Source of the DNA: Bacteroidales bacterium UBA3289 | Lineage (GTDB): Bacteria > Bacteroidota > Bacteroidia > Bacteroidales > UBA932 | Length of the DNA stretch: 35,445 bases | NCBI GenBank assembly: GCA_002361625.1 | Contig: DETL01000026.1 | Location: forward strand, 1-35,445 | Direction: 5' to 3' | Part shown: positions 15,389 through 24,188 of the stretch, piece by piece | Layout of the letters: each line of letters opens with the position of its first letter | Position numbering within the stretch: position 1 is the first letter of the stretch | Notes under the pieces: generated by a model | The model's input: the letters and a program-made list of their open reading frames with translations, nothing else | Told to the model about the DNA's origin: nothing | Database searches by the model: none | Translations under genes and position numbers: made by a program

Positions 15389-16437
15389 TGGCAGCTTCCA
15401 AGTCATATCGTGAAACGGACCGGCAGGTCAGGAATCTCATCGAGGAGGCGAAGGCCGGCTCCTTCAAACCGGTGTATCTTCTGATGGGGGAGGAGCCGTA
15501 CTATCCGGACCTCGTGTGCGATGCCATCATTGACAACTGCCTGCAGGAGTGGGAGAAGGACTTCAACGAGACCATCTGCTACGGGGCCGACGTGGATGCC
15601 GATACGGTGATTACCGCCGCCCGGCGCTTCCCGATGATGGCGGACCGGCAGCTGGTGGTGGTGAAGGAAGCCCAGCAGATGAAATCGCTGGAGGAACTGG
15701 CCCTGTATTGCCAGAAGCCGCTGGATTCCACCGTGCTGGTCATCCTGATGCACGGCGCCTCGGCCGACAAGCGGAAGGCGCTCTATAAGACGGTCCTGAA
15801 ACAGGGTGTCATCGTGGAGTCCCTGCCGCTCAGAGATTACGAGGCGACCCAGTGGGTGGCCGATTACTATGGTGAAAGGGGACTGAACATCCATCCGGAA
15901 GCGACGCAGCTCCTGGTGGAGGCGGCCGGCACGGACCTCGGCAAGATTGCCGTGGAGACGGACAAGCTCCTGAAGAATCTCCCGGAAGGGGTGAAGGACA
16001 TTACTCCGGAGGACATCGAACGGAATGTAGGCGTGAGCCGGCAGTTCAGCGTCTTCGAGCTCACCAAGGCCCTGGCCTACCGGGATCCGGGGAAGGCGGT
16101 CCGGCTTGCCGGCCGGATCGGGCAGGACGCCAAGTTCGCCATGCCCATGGCCGTGAGCGCCCTTTTCCTGTTCTTCAACCGCGTCCTCAAGTACGACGCC
16201 CTGATCCAGAGCGGCCGCGGGGGAGACCGGGAGGCGAAGGCCAAGGTCCTCCAGGGCGTGAACCCCTACTTTTATAAGGAATACGATTCCGCCGTCCGGA
16301 ATTTCCCGCTTCCCAAAGCGATGCGGGTCATCTCCCTCCTGTCCGACTATGACTACAAGGGCAAGGGAGGAGACGTGGGAGAAGCCACGCCCGGGGAACT
16401 GCTGGTGGAACTGGTGACGAAAATCTTAAATATTTAG
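15388..16437 (+). CDS. holA: DNA polymerase III delta subunit
   Basis: A 349-residue clamp-loader subunit. The N-terminal FKPVYLLMGEEPYYPDLVCDAI is the DNA_pol3_delta start; then come a RecA-like domain with RRFPMMADRQLVVVKEAQ, a LGKIAVETDKL segment of the lid domain and the ISRQFSVFELT-like VGVSRQFSVFELTKAL that begins the C-terminal collar domain. Delta opens the beta sliding clamp during replication. The start codon overlaps the GH3 stop by one base, so the gene probably rides on the GH3 transcript, an odd pairing of replication with sugar hydrolysis. It ends 13 nt before the ABC transporter gene. Confidence 0.88.
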   Translation: MAASKSYRETDRQVRNLIEEAKAGSFKPVYLLMGEEPYYPDLVCDAIIDNCLQEWEKDFNETICYGADVDADTVITAARRFPMMADRQLVVVKEAQQMKSLEELALYCQKPLDSTVLVILMHGASADKRKALYKTVLKQGVIVESLPLRDYEATQWVADYYGERGLNIHPEATQLLVEAAGTDLGKIAVETDKLLKNLPEGVKDITPEDIERNVGVSRQFSVFELTKALAYRDPGKAVRLAGRIGQDAKFAMPMAVSALFLFFNRVLKYDALIQSGRGGDREAKAKVLQGVNPYFYKEYDSAVRNFPLPKAMRVISLLSDYDYKGKGGDVGEATPGELLVELVTKILNI

Positions 16438-16450
16438 CAAATATCGACGT

Positions 16451-17308
16451 ATGTCCATTATCGATGTCCAACATGTGACCAAACACTTCGGGGAGAAGGT
16501 GGCGCTCGACGACGTGTCCCTCTCCATTCCCGAAGGGAAGATCTTCGGTCTGCTGGGGCCGAACGGAGCGGGGAAATCCACCCTGATCCGCATCATCAAC
16601 CGCATTACGATCGCTACCGCCGGCGAGGTCCTCTTCCACGGAAAACCCATCACCGACGAGGACGTGGCCCATATCGGCTATCTTCCGGAAGAGCGTGGCC
16701 TGTACCGCAAGATGAAGGTAGGGGACCAGGCGATGTATCTGGCCCAGCTCCGCGGCATGTCCGCCCGCGAGGCGGCCTATGAACTCAAGCAGTGGTTCGT
16801 CCGCTTCGGAATCCAGGACTGGTGGAACAAGAAGGTGGAGGAGCTTTCCAAGGGCATGGCCCAGAAGGTCCAGTTCATCACCACCGTCGTCCACAAGCCG
16901 TCCCTGATGATCCTGGACGAGCCGTTCTCCGGCTTCGACCCGGTCAATGCCGACCTGATCCGCAAGGAGATCCTCCGGCTCAAGGAGGAGGGTGCCACGA
17001 TCATCCTGTCCACGCACAACATGGAGTCCGTGGAGGAGCTCTGCGATGAAATCGCACTGATCAACAAAGCGAAACTCGTCATCACCGGCGGGACGGACGA
17101 CATCCGGCACCGTTTCGGCGAGGACAACGTGGAAATCGAGTACACGGAGGACTATGTGCGCAAGCAGGAAGTCCTTTCCCGCGACAAGGCGCCGGCCCGG
17201 CTGACGGAACTCATCGAGGGCGGCATCCGGATCAACGCCTACCGCGAACTCGTTCCGCGCATGAACGACATCTTTATCAAACTCGTAACGGAAGGGGAGG
17301 GCAAATAG
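16451..17308 (+). CDS. ABC exporter ATP-binding protein (NatA-like)
   Basis: A 285-residue ATPase. Walker A is GPNGAGKST (36-44, Lys42), followed by LPEERGLYRKMKV, where the Q-loop Gln is replaced by Glu-containing PEER as in NatA-type proteins. The signature is LSKGMAQKVQ, Walker B LMILDEPFSGFDP and the switch His is in STHN. A 70-residue C-terminal extension (DUF4162-like) follows. It pairs with the permease 1 nt downstream to form an ABC-2-type exporter; related systems export Na+, drugs or lipids, and the cargo here is unknown. Confidence 0.88.
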   Translation: MSIIDVQHVTKHFGEKVALDDVSLSIPEGKIFGLLGPNGAGKSTLIRIINRITIATAGEVLFHGKPITDEDVAHIGYLPEERGLYRKMKVGDQAMYLAQLRGMSAREAAYELKQWFVRFGIQDWWNKKVEELSKGMAQKVQFITTVVHKPSLMILDEPFSGFDPVNADLIRKEILRLKEEGATIILSTHNMESVEELCDEIALINKAKLVITGGTDDIRHRFGEDNVEIEYTEDYVRKQEVLSRDKAPARLTELIEGGIRINAYRELVPRMNDIFIKLVTEGEGK

Positions 17309-17309
17309 T

Positions 17310-18695
17310 ATGGATTTCAAGAAATTAGGCATCATCATCGAGCGGGAATACCTGAACAAGGTCAAGAAGAAGTCCTTCCTGCTGACGACTTTCGGCGTAC
17401 CGATCCTCTTTGCGGCCATGTACGCCCTGATGATCTTCATCATGCTCCGGACCGAGGGCGATTCCAAGCGCATCGCCGTCATCGACAATTCCGGCATCGT
17501 CATGGAGAAGCTGGAGAATACGAAACAGCTGACTTTCACGCAGATCCCGGAGAGCGACCCGGAGGCCGTGAAGAACCGCCTGGGAGAGTACGATGCGGAC
17601 ATCCTCCTGTATATCTCCCCGCTGGACAGCGCCACGAAATCCGTGACTGCCACGACCTATGCCGACAAGCCCATGGGCATGGAAACGGCCGAGGTGATCG
17701 AGAACCGGATCAATGATGCCGTGGAGGCCTACCGGATCGACTCCTACGGGATCGAGGGGCTGGGCCAGATCCTCTCCGACATCCACTCCAACATCCATCT
17801 GACCTCTTATACGGTGGATGAGGAAGGAAAGGAGACCATTTCCCAGAGTGAAGTGTTCATGATCATCTCGATGGTCCTGGCGATGGCCCTGTACATGTTC
17901 ATCGCCATCTTCAGCGGCATGGTGATGACGAGCGTCATCGAGGAGAAATCCAGCCGCGTTGTGGAGGTCCTCGTCTCTTCCGTCAAGGCGACGGAACTGA
18001 TGTTCGGCAAGATCATCGGCGTCGCCCTGGTCGCCCTGACGCAGTTCCTGCTGTGGATCGTGCTCACGGGCCTGATCGTCGGTGTCATCGGCGGCATCGT
18101 GGGCCTGGACAAGATCACCGGCAGCATGGATGAGTCCCAGACGCAGATGGTCCAGGAAATGGCGGGAACCGGCATGGGCGGAACGACCCTCGACCTCCAG
18201 GCCCTGACCGATACGACGGCCGTGGCGGAAGGCCCGACCGGCATGGAGGCCGTGATGGGTACGCTCGGCTCCCTGAATTACACGGAAATCATCGTGTCCT
18301 TCCTGCTGTTCTTCCTGTTCGGGTATCTGCTGTATGCGTCGCTGTTCGCGGCCATCGGCTCGGCCGTGGAGAATGAGGCGGACACGCAGCAGCTCCAGAT
18401 TCCGGTGACGATTCCGCTGCTGGTGGGCTTCTTCGTGGCCTTCTACGCCTTCCGGGCGCCGGAGAGCCAACTGGTGTGGTGGTTCTCGATGATCCCGTTC
18501 ACCTCGCCGATCGTGATGCTGGCCCGTCTGCCGTTCGGCGTCCCGACCTGGGAACTGGTCCTGTCCATCGGCCTGCTGGTGCTCACTTTCGTGGCCTGCG
18601 CCTGGGCGTCGGCCAAGATCTACAAGGTGGGTGTCCTGATGTATGGTAAGAAATCGACCTTCAAAGACCTTTGGAAATGGTTAAAGCAAAGCTAG
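17310..18695 (+). CDS. ABC-2 type permease (NatB-like)
   Basis: A 461-residue membrane protein of the COG1668 NatB type. A first helix lies at about 24-44. A large periplasmic domain of about 140 residues follows (IAVIDNSGIV ... TSYTVDEEGKE). About five or six helices then occupy residues 181-440. EEKSSRVVEVLVSSVKATELMFGK, on the cytoplasmic side after the second helix, is the family hallmark. A loop rich in Gly/Thr/Met (about 268-310) is inserted between helices. It forms the exporter with the ATPase encoded just upstream. The 3' end overlaps the next gene by 19 nt, suggesting the nucleotidase genes belong to the same transcript. Confidence 0.86.
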   Translation: MDFKKLGIIIEREYLNKVKKKSFLLTTFGVPILFAAMYALMIFIMLRTEGDSKRIAVIDNSGIVMEKLENTKQLTFTQIPESDPEAVKNRLGEYDADILLYISPLDSATKSVTATTYADKPMGMETAEVIENRINDAVEAYRIDSYGIEGLGQILSDIHSNIHLTSYTVDEEGKETISQSEVFMIISMVLAMALYMFIAIFSGMVMTSVIEEKSSRVVEVLVSSVKATELMFGKIIGVALVALTQFLLWIVLTGLIVGVIGGIVGLDKITGSMDESQTQMVQEMAGTGMGGTTLDLQALTDTTAVAEGPTGMEAVMGTLGSLNYTEIIVSFLLFFLFGYLLYASLFAAIGSAVENEADTQQLQIPVTIPLLVGFFVAFYAFRAPESQLVWWFSMIPFTSPIVMLARLPFGVPTWELVLSIGLLVLTFVACAWASAKIYKVGVLMYGKKSTFKDLWKWLKQS

Positions 18696-19513
18696 TTGCC
18701 CTTTCGCTTCTCGCGCTTGTCGCCTGCTCGCAGAAAGGGCCGCAGATGACCTGGAAGCGGGTGGCGATGGACGGAAGCCGGACCGGTGTGGTGCCGGTCA
18801 CGGCCGAGAACGTGGACACCGCCCTGGGCACGTTCGAGGACGATTATGTCGCTCCGAACGGAAAGCATTTCACGGACGGTGCCACGCCCGAGGTGGCGAT
18901 GCTCCTGATGGAAGCGCAGCCCAGGATGGCCCGCCTCAAGGAAGTCGTCGGACACAGCGCCCGGATGCTGGAGAATCTCCGGACGGAACCCGACCTCCCC
19001 CTGGGTAACATCGTGGCTGATGCGCTGCGGGAAAAGGGGAGCGAGTACTACAAGGTGCCCATGGATTTCGCCGTCACCAACTATGGAGGTATCCGGATTC
19101 CGCTTCCGGAAGGTCCTGTCCTCATGGACGATATCGAGGCGATGTTCCCTTTCAAGAACTACATGTGCTATGCGAAGGTCCGGGGAAAGAACCTTCAGCG
19201 CCTGCTGGAGCAGCTCGCGAAGACGAAGGCTTTCCAGGCCGTGAGCGGCTGCCGGGTGAAAGTCAAGGCCCATGAGCTCGTCGAGGCGGAGGTGGGCGGA
19301 AAGCCCATCGATCCGAATCGGTTATATCATATCACGACCATCGACTTCCTCCTTTCCGGCGGCGACCAGATCGCGATCGGAGCCCTGGCGGAGGACGTGG
19401 TGCTGAGTCCGGTCCTCATCCGGGATGTCATGCTGGAGCATGTCCGGAAGCTGGAGGCGGCCGGACAGGTGATCGACGGACAGAAAGACGGCCGCGTGGT
19501 CATGGAGGACTAA
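18677..19513 (+). CDS. 5'-nucleotidase C-terminal-domain lipoprotein
   Basis: A 278-residue exported protein. Residues 1-17 are a lipoprotein signal (LLALVAC). The rest is the substrate-binding 5_nucleotid_C domain of UshA/CpdB-type enzymes: LGNIVADALRE, FAVTNYGGIRIPLPEGP, MFPFKNYMCYAKVRGKNLQRLLEQ and a late FLLSGGDQIA. The catalytic metallophosphoesterase domain is absent here and is encoded by the following gene. It would clamp a nucleoside or nucleotide next to the partner's metal centre. ATG at 18677 is preferred to a TTG 6 nt upstream. It overlaps the permease gene and ends 3 nt before its partner. Confidence 0.85.
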   Translation: MVKAKLVALSLLALVACSQKGPQMTWKRVAMDGSRTGVVPVTAENVDTALGTFEDDYVAPNGKHFTDGATPEVAMLLMEAQPRMARLKEVVGHSARMLENLRTEPDLPLGNIVADALREKGSEYYKVPMDFAVTNYGGIRIPLPEGPVLMDDIEAMFPFKNYMCYAKVRGKNLQRLLEQLAKTKAFQAVSGCRVKVKAHELVEAEVGGKPIDPNRLYHITTIDFLLSGGDQIAIGALAEDVVLSPVLIRDVMLEHVRKLEAAGQVIDGQKDGRVVMED

Positions 19514-19516
19514 GGT

Positions 19517-20380
19517 ATGGACAAAACGGCAAGAATTCTTTTCATCTGCCTCTCCGTGGCCCTGGCGGCCGGAGTGGCATACTGGTTCCAGGGCAGGGAG
19601 ACGGTAGAGCATCACCTTGTCATCCTGCACACGAACGATACCCACAGCCATTTCGAGCCGGAACGTTCCGGAGCGTATGCGGGCATGGGCGGCATCATCG
19701 AGCGGGCGGCCTTCGTGGACAGCGTCCGGAAGGCAGATGGCCCGGAAAACGTACTGCTGCTGCACGCCGGGGATTTCTCCCAGGGAACGACCTATTTCTC
19801 GGAATTGCACGGAGACCTGGAGATCCAGGCCATGAATGCGATGCGGTACGACGTCGTCACCCTGGGCAATCACGAGTTCGACAATGGCCTGGAGGACCTG
19901 GGCCGGCGGCTGTCCTCTTTGGAAATGCCCGTGGTGGTGTGCAACTATGACTTCTCGCCCTTCGAGATCGGTAAGTACGTGAAACCCTATGTGACCGTGG
20001 AGAAGGCGGGACTCAAGATCGGCATCCTCGGCGTACTCTGTGACCTCAAGTCCATGGTGGCCGGCGATATCGCCGAGCGTGTGCCCGAGTTCCCGCTGGT
20101 GGAAACGGTCCAGAAGTATGCGGACCTGTTGAAACTGGAGGAAAAGTGCGACCTCGTGATCGCCCTGACGCACATCGGTTACACGGAGCATAATCCGGGC
20201 GACGTGATCGACCCGGTCCTGTGTTCCAAGACGCGGAACATCGACCTTTTCGTCACGGGCCATTCACACACCTTCCTGGAAGAGATGGTGTATCATCCGA
20301 ATCTGGACGGCGTGATGGTCCCCGTCGTGCAGGACGGGTGGATGGGCGTGTATATGGGGCAGGTCGATTACCGCCTATAG
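19517..20380 (+). CDS. 5'-nucleotidase metallophosphoesterase-domain protein
   Basis: A 287-residue protein with an N-terminal membrane helix (about 6-24) that may be an uncleaved anchor. The calcineurin-like metal-binding motifs appear in order: ILHTNDTHSHF, LLHAGDFSQG, TLGNHEFDNG, ALTHIGY and VTGHSHTF. This is the catalytic half of a UshA-type 5'-nucleotidase. It hydrolyses nucleotide phosphates or related esters at a dinuclear metal site in the periplasm. The C-terminal substrate domain is the preceding gene, so the two probably act as a complex. The 3' end overlaps convergent yicC by 6 nt. Confidence 0.87.
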   Translation: MDKTARILFICLSVALAAGVAYWFQGRETVEHHLVILHTNDTHSHFEPERSGAYAGMGGIIERAAFVDSVRKADGPENVLLLHAGDFSQGTTYFSELHGDLEIQAMNAMRYDVVTLGNHEFDNGLEDLGRRLSSLEMPVVVCNYDFSPFEIGKYVKPYVTVEKAGLKIGILGVLCDLKSMVAGDIAERVPEFPLVETVQKYADLLKLEEKCDLVIALTHIGYTEHNPGDVIDPVLCSKTRNIDLFVTGHSHTFLEEMVYHPNLDGVMVPVVQDGWMGVYMGQVDYRL

Positions 20381-21265
20381 GATATTCATCGACTGTTCCC
20401 GGATCTTTTCCAACTCATCTTTCATGCGGACAACCAGTCTCTGGATGCCCGCATGATTGGCTTTTGAACCGGTGGTGTTGATCTCCCGGCCCATTTCCTG
20501 GATGATGAAGCCGAGCTTCTTTCCCGGGTTGGGCTCGTTGTCGATCGTCTCCATGAAGTAGCGGCAGTGCTGCCGCAGGCGGACTTTCTCCTCGTTGATG
20601 TCGTACTTTTCCAGATAGAAAATGAGCTCCTGCTCGAAGCGGGCCGGATCGGGCTTCTGGGCGAGTTCCTCGAGATTCTTGAGAAGACGGGCCTTGACCG
20701 TTTCGATGCGTTCGCCTTCCAGGGCTTCCACCTCGTCGTAGAGACCCAGGATCGTCTGGACGCGGCCGGTGACGTCCCTGTACAGGACGGCCCCTTCCTG
20801 GCTCCGGAACTGCTGGAGATGGTCCAGGGCCTCGTCGATGGCGGCTTCCACGACGGGCCACTCCTCGTCGGAAATGGCATCGACCTTCTTCGCGTCCACG
20901 ACATCCGGGAGCCGGAGAAGGGAAGCGAGCAGTTCGCTGTTGGATTCGTCGCCGGGGGCGATGAATCCCGGAAGTTCCTGCCGGAGCTGGAGCACCTGGT
21001 TGTAGTAGGCCTTCAAGGCGTCGGTGTTGATGGGGCGGACGGAATCGGCCCCTGCGGCCTCGAGGGTCAGGAAAAAGTCGATGGTGCCCCGCTGCAGGCG
21101 GTCGGCGAGCTTCTTCCGGACGGGGATGTCCTTGTCCTTGGGAAGCAGGGGTGTCTTGATATTGATATCCGCACTCTTGGCATTGAGAGTGCGGATTTCG
21201 ACGGTCAGTTTTCCGGTTTTCAGCTGGGCTTCGGCCTTGCCGTAGCCGGTCATGGACTGGATCAT
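20375..21265 (-). CDS. yicC: YicC/YloC-family endoribonuclease
   Basis: A 296-residue protein starting MIQSMTGYGKAE, the invariant opening of the YicC family, with VEIRTLNAKSADINIK in the N-terminal domain. The C-terminal DUF1732 part has EEKVRLRQHCRYF, PGKKLGFIIQEMGREINTTGSKA and a long closing helix. E. coli YicC is a toroidal endoribonuclease linked to small-RNA turnover. The start codon directly abuts the stop of spt with no gap, so it is expressed with sphingolipid synthesis. gmk, a frequent neighbour of this family, is not present. Confidence 0.9.
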   Translation of the reverse strand: MIQSMTGYGKAEAQLKTGKLTVEIRTLNAKSADINIKTPLLPKDKDIPVRKKLADRLQRGTIDFFLTLEAAGADSVRPINTDALKAYYNQVLQLRQELPGFIAPGDESNSELLASLLRLPDVVDAKKVDAISDEEWPVVEAAIDEALDHLQQFRSQEGAVLYRDVTGRVQTILGLYDEVEALEGERIETVKARLLKNLEELAQKPDPARFEQELIFYLEKYDINEEKVRLRQHCRYFMETIDNEPNPGKKLGFIIQEMGREINTTGSKANHAGIQRLVVRMKDELEKIREQSMNIL

Positions 21266-22456
21266 TTACTTGATGATATTGAGTTCCTTGAATACTTTGG
21301 AGAGGGCGGCGACGGCGCGGTCCACCTGTTCCTTCGTGTGCGTGGCCATGAGGGCGAAGCGCACGAGGGTGTCCGACGGGGCGCAGGCCGGCGGGATAAC
21401 GGCGTTGATGAACACGCCTTCGTCGAAGGCCATCTTCGTGACCATGAAGGTCTTCTCCAGGTCACGGACATAGAGCGGGATGATGGGGCTCTCGGTTTCG
21501 CCGATCTCGAAGCCCGCGTCGCGGAACTTCATGAGCGCATAGTTGGTCACATCCCAGAGGGCCTTAATCCGCTCAGGCTCTTTCTGGATGATGTGCAGGG
21601 CTTCCAGGGCGCTGGCCGTGGCGGCCGGGGTGTCGGAGGCACTGAAGATATAGGTGCGGGCCGTGTGGCGGAGGTAGTTGATGATCACCTTGTCCGCTGC
21701 GACGAAACCGCCGATGGAAGCAAGCGACTTGGAGAAGGTGCCCATGATGATGTCCACCTCGTTCGTGAGGTTGAAGTGGTCGCAGACGCCCCGGCCCTGG
21801 CGGCCGAAGACGCCGATGCCATGGGCTTCATCCACCATGATCACGACGTTGTCGTACTTGTGCTTGAGTTCCACGATCTCCGGGAGCTTGCACAGGTCGC
21901 CTTCCATGGAGAAGACGCCGTCCACGACGATGAGCTTGACGGTATTCTTGGGGCAGCGGCGGAGGCAGCGCTCCAGGTCCTTCATGTCGTTATGCTTGAA
22001 ATGCAGCGCTTTGGCGAAGGAGAGGCGGCGGCCGTCCACGATGGAAGCATGGTCGCGGTCGTCACAGATAATGTAGTCGTTCCGGGTGAGGAGCTGCGGA
22101 ATGACGCCGGAATTCACCGTGAAGCCGGTGGAGAAGCACAGGGCTTCGTCCTTGCCCACGAATTCGGCGAGTTCTTTCTCCAGCTGGACGTGCAGGTCCA
22201 GGGTCCCGTTCAGGAAACGGGAACCGGCACAGCCGGAACCATATTGGCGGAGTGCGTTCACGCCGGCCTCGATGACACGTTCGTCACCGGTGAGGCCCGT
22301 ATAGGCGTTGGAACCGAACATCAAGACGCTATGTCCATCCATCTCCACCTCGGTGCCCTGTTTGCTCTTGATGGCACGGAAATAGGGATAGACTCCCTTT
22401 TCAATCATTTTTTGCGGCAGGTCATACTTGGCCAGCCTGGCATGTAATAAACCCAT
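21266..22456 (-). CDS. spt: Serine palmitoyltransferase
   Basis: A 396-residue PLP enzyme of the alpha-oxoamine synthase family. The N-terminal MGLLHARLAKYDLPQK and GSNAYTGLTGDERV closely follow the Bacteroides sphingolipid enzyme as I know it. The PLP lysine is Lys243 in GTFSKSLASIGG, DEAHGIG holds the cofactor-binding Asp and His, and PPACAPSDTLVRFALMATHT is near the C-terminus. It condenses L-serine with an acyl-CoA to 3-ketosphinganine, the first step of sphingolipid synthesis, a hallmark of Bacteroidales. 2-amino-3-ketobutyrate CoA ligase is the nearest alternative but has a different N-terminus. It is the first gene of a two-gene unit with yicC and diverges from glnS. Confidence 0.92.
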   Translation of the reverse strand: MGLLHARLAKYDLPQKMIEKGVYPYFRAIKSKQGTEVEMDGHSVLMFGSNAYTGLTGDERVIEAGVNALRQYGSGCAGSRFLNGTLDLHVQLEKELAEFVGKDEALCFSTGFTVNSGVIPQLLTRNDYIICDDRDHASIVDGRRLSFAKALHFKHNDMKDLERCLRRCPKNTVKLIVVDGVFSMEGDLCKLPEIVELKHKYDNVVIMVDEAHGIGVFGRQGRGVCDHFNLTNEVDIIMGTFSKSLASIGGFVAADKVIINYLRHTARTYIFSASDTPAATASALEALHIIQKEPERIKALWDVTNYALMKFRDAGFEIGETESPIIPLYVRDLEKTFMVTKMAFDEGVFINAVIPPACAPSDTLVRFALMATHTKEQVDRAVAALSKVFKELNIIK

Positions 22457-22508
22457 TTGGTCTTTCTTTTAGTACGGCGCGAAGTTAGTAAAAATTATCG
22501 AAAATTCG

Positions 22509-22516
22509 TATCTTTG
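22509..22516 (+). promoter_or_regulatory. Bacteroidetes -7 box of glnS
   Basis: TATCTTTG matches TAnnTTTG. With a 20-nt spacer, TTAG at 22485-22488 is a partial -33 match. The ATG lies 21 nt past the box. Confidence 0.6.
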
Positions 22517-22537
22517 TGCCCTATTTGATACACAGCT

Positions 22538-24187
22538 ATGGAAGAACGTAAACTGAATTTCCTCGAAGAAATCATCGAGTCGGATCTTGCCAGCGGCAAG
22601 GTGGATTCCATCATCACCCGTTTCCCGCCGGAGCCGAACGGCTACCTGCATCTGGGACACGCCAAGTCCATCTGCCTGAATTTCGGCCTTGCCCAGAAGT
22701 ACGGCGGCGTCACGAATCTCCGCTACGACGATACGAATCCCACGAAAGAGGACACCGAGTATGTGGATTCCATCAAGGAAGACATCCAGTGGCTGGGCTT
22801 CCATTGGGACAAGGAACTCTATGCCTCCGATTATTTCGACCAGCTCTACGAATGGGCCGAGGACCTGATCAAACGGGGACTTGCCTATGTCGATGACCAG
22901 ACGCAGGAGGAGATCCGCCTGAACCGCGGCACCGTGGACAAACCCGGAACGCCGAGCCCCTGGCGCGACCGGACCCCGGAAGAGAACCTGAAACTCTTCC
23001 GCGAGATGAAGGCCGGCAAATACGCGGAAGGGGAGAAGGTCCTTCGTGCGAAGATCGACATGGCCCATCCGAACATGATGTTCCGCGACCCGCTCCTGTA
23101 CCGCATCAAGTTCGCGCACCATCACCGTACCGGCGACAAGTGGTGCATCTATCCAATGTACGACTATACCCACGGCCAGTGCGACTCCATCGAGCATATC
23201 ACGCATTCCATCTGCACGCTGGAGTTCGACGTGCACCGTCCCCTCTATGACTGGTTCATCGAGACGCTGGGAATCTATCCTTCTCATCAGTACGAGTTTG
23301 CGAGACTTAACCTCACGTACACCTTGATGTCCAAGCGGAAGCTTCTCGAATTGGTCCAGAAGGGACTGGTCTCCGGTTGGGACGATCCCCGGATGCCTAC
23401 CCTGTGCGGTGTCCGCCGCCGCGGCTACACGGCCGAGGCGCTCCGGATGTTCTGTGAGAAGATCGGCGTCTCCAAGCGCGACCAGCTGATGGACATCCAG
23501 CTCCTGGAATGGTGCGTCCGCCAGGACCTGAACGCCCGTTCCAACCGCTACATGGTGGTGCAGGATCCGATCAAGGTCACCCTCACCAACTATCCGGAAG
23601 GTCAGGTCGAATGGTTCGACTGCCCGCTGAATCCGGCCGAACCGGAGGGTGCCACCCGCCGCGTCCCGTTCTCCCGCGAGCTCTACATCGACCGGGCCGA
23701 CTTCATGGAAGAAGCGCCCAAGAAGTTCTTCCGCCTCAAGCCGGACGGCGAAGTCCGCCTCAAATACACTTATATCATCAAGTGCAATGAGGTTATTAAA
23801 GATGCTGAGGGTAAGGTGATTGAACTTAAGTGCACCTATGATCCGTCCACCCATCCGGTGACCGGCGAATGGCGTTCCGTCAAGGGAACCATCCACTGGG
23901 TTTCCGTCCCGCACGCGAAGGAGCTCGAGGTGCGCAATTACGACCGCCTCTTCACCCTTGCCGACATGTCCCAGGTCCCCGAGGACAAGGACTACAAGGA
24001 TTTCCTGAATCCGGAATCCCTGGTGATCGGTGGCGGTTACGCCGAACCTGCCCTCCTGGAGGATGCTTCCGGCATCGCCGTCCAGTTCGAGCGCACCGGT
24101 TACTATGTGAAGGACAAGGACTCCACCCCGGAGAAACCCGTCTTCAACAAGACCACGGCCCTGAAGGATTCCTACAAGCCGGAATAG
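22538..24187 (+). CDS. glnS: Glutaminyl-tRNA synthetase
   Basis: A 549-residue class I synthetase, near the E. coli length of 554. FPPEPNGYLHLGHAKS near residue 28 carries the HIGH motif. RYDDTNPTKED follows, and YTLMSKRKLL near residue 267 is the KMSKS motif in its GlnRS form. The C-terminal half is the two-barrel anticodon-binding region (TYIIKCNEV ... GTIHWVSVPHAKELEVRNYDRLF). The enzyme charges tRNA-Gln with glutamine, so this organism may not rely on the amidotransferase route. A codon-poor, AT-richer patch lies around 23761-23833. The gene ends 1 nt before the convergent DUF616 gene. Confidence 0.95.
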   Translation: MEERKLNFLEEIIESDLASGKVDSIITRFPPEPNGYLHLGHAKSICLNFGLAQKYGGVTNLRYDDTNPTKEDTEYVDSIKEDIQWLGFHWDKELYASDYFDQLYEWAEDLIKRGLAYVDDQTQEEIRLNRGTVDKPGTPSPWRDRTPEENLKLFREMKAGKYAEGEKVLRAKIDMAHPNMMFRDPLLYRIKFAHHHRTGDKWCIYPMYDYTHGQCDSIEHITHSICTLEFDVHRPLYDWFIETLGIYPSHQYEFARLNLTYTLMSKRKLLELVQKGLVSGWDDPRMPTLCGVRRRGYTAEALRMFCEKIGVSKRDQLMDIQLLEWCVRQDLNARSNRYMVVQDPIKVTLTNYPEGQVEWFDCPLNPAEPEGATRRVPFSRELYIDRADFMEEAPKKFFRLKPDGEVRLKYTYIIKCNEVIKDAEGKVIELKCTYDPSTHPVTGEWRSVKGTIHWVSVPHAKELEVRNYDRLFTLADMSQVPEDKDYKDFLNPESLVIGGGYAEPALLEDASGIAVQFERTGYYVKDKDSTPEKPVFNKTTALKDSYKPE

Positions 24188-24188
24188 T

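Noticed and set aside
13163..15406. 747-codon antisense frame opposite the GH3 gene
   Set aside because: Same pattern: low-complexity composition, no motifs, no promoter, entirely covered by a well-supported GH3 gene.
16427..16436. Palindrome TAAATATTTA before the ABC transporter genes
   Set aside because: It overlaps the last codons and stop of holA, has no GC stem for a terminator and no match to TAnnTTTG, so chance is enough.
20567..22447. 626-codon + strand frame over yicC and spt
   Set aside because: It crosses two genes on the other strand, each with catalytic motifs, and its translation is an Asp/Gly/Val-rich shadow.
22480..22487. TAACTTCG on the - strand as the spt -7 box
   Set aside because: One mismatch to TAnnTTTG and no -33 match at 19-21 nt; too weak to list, although spt must have a promoter near here.
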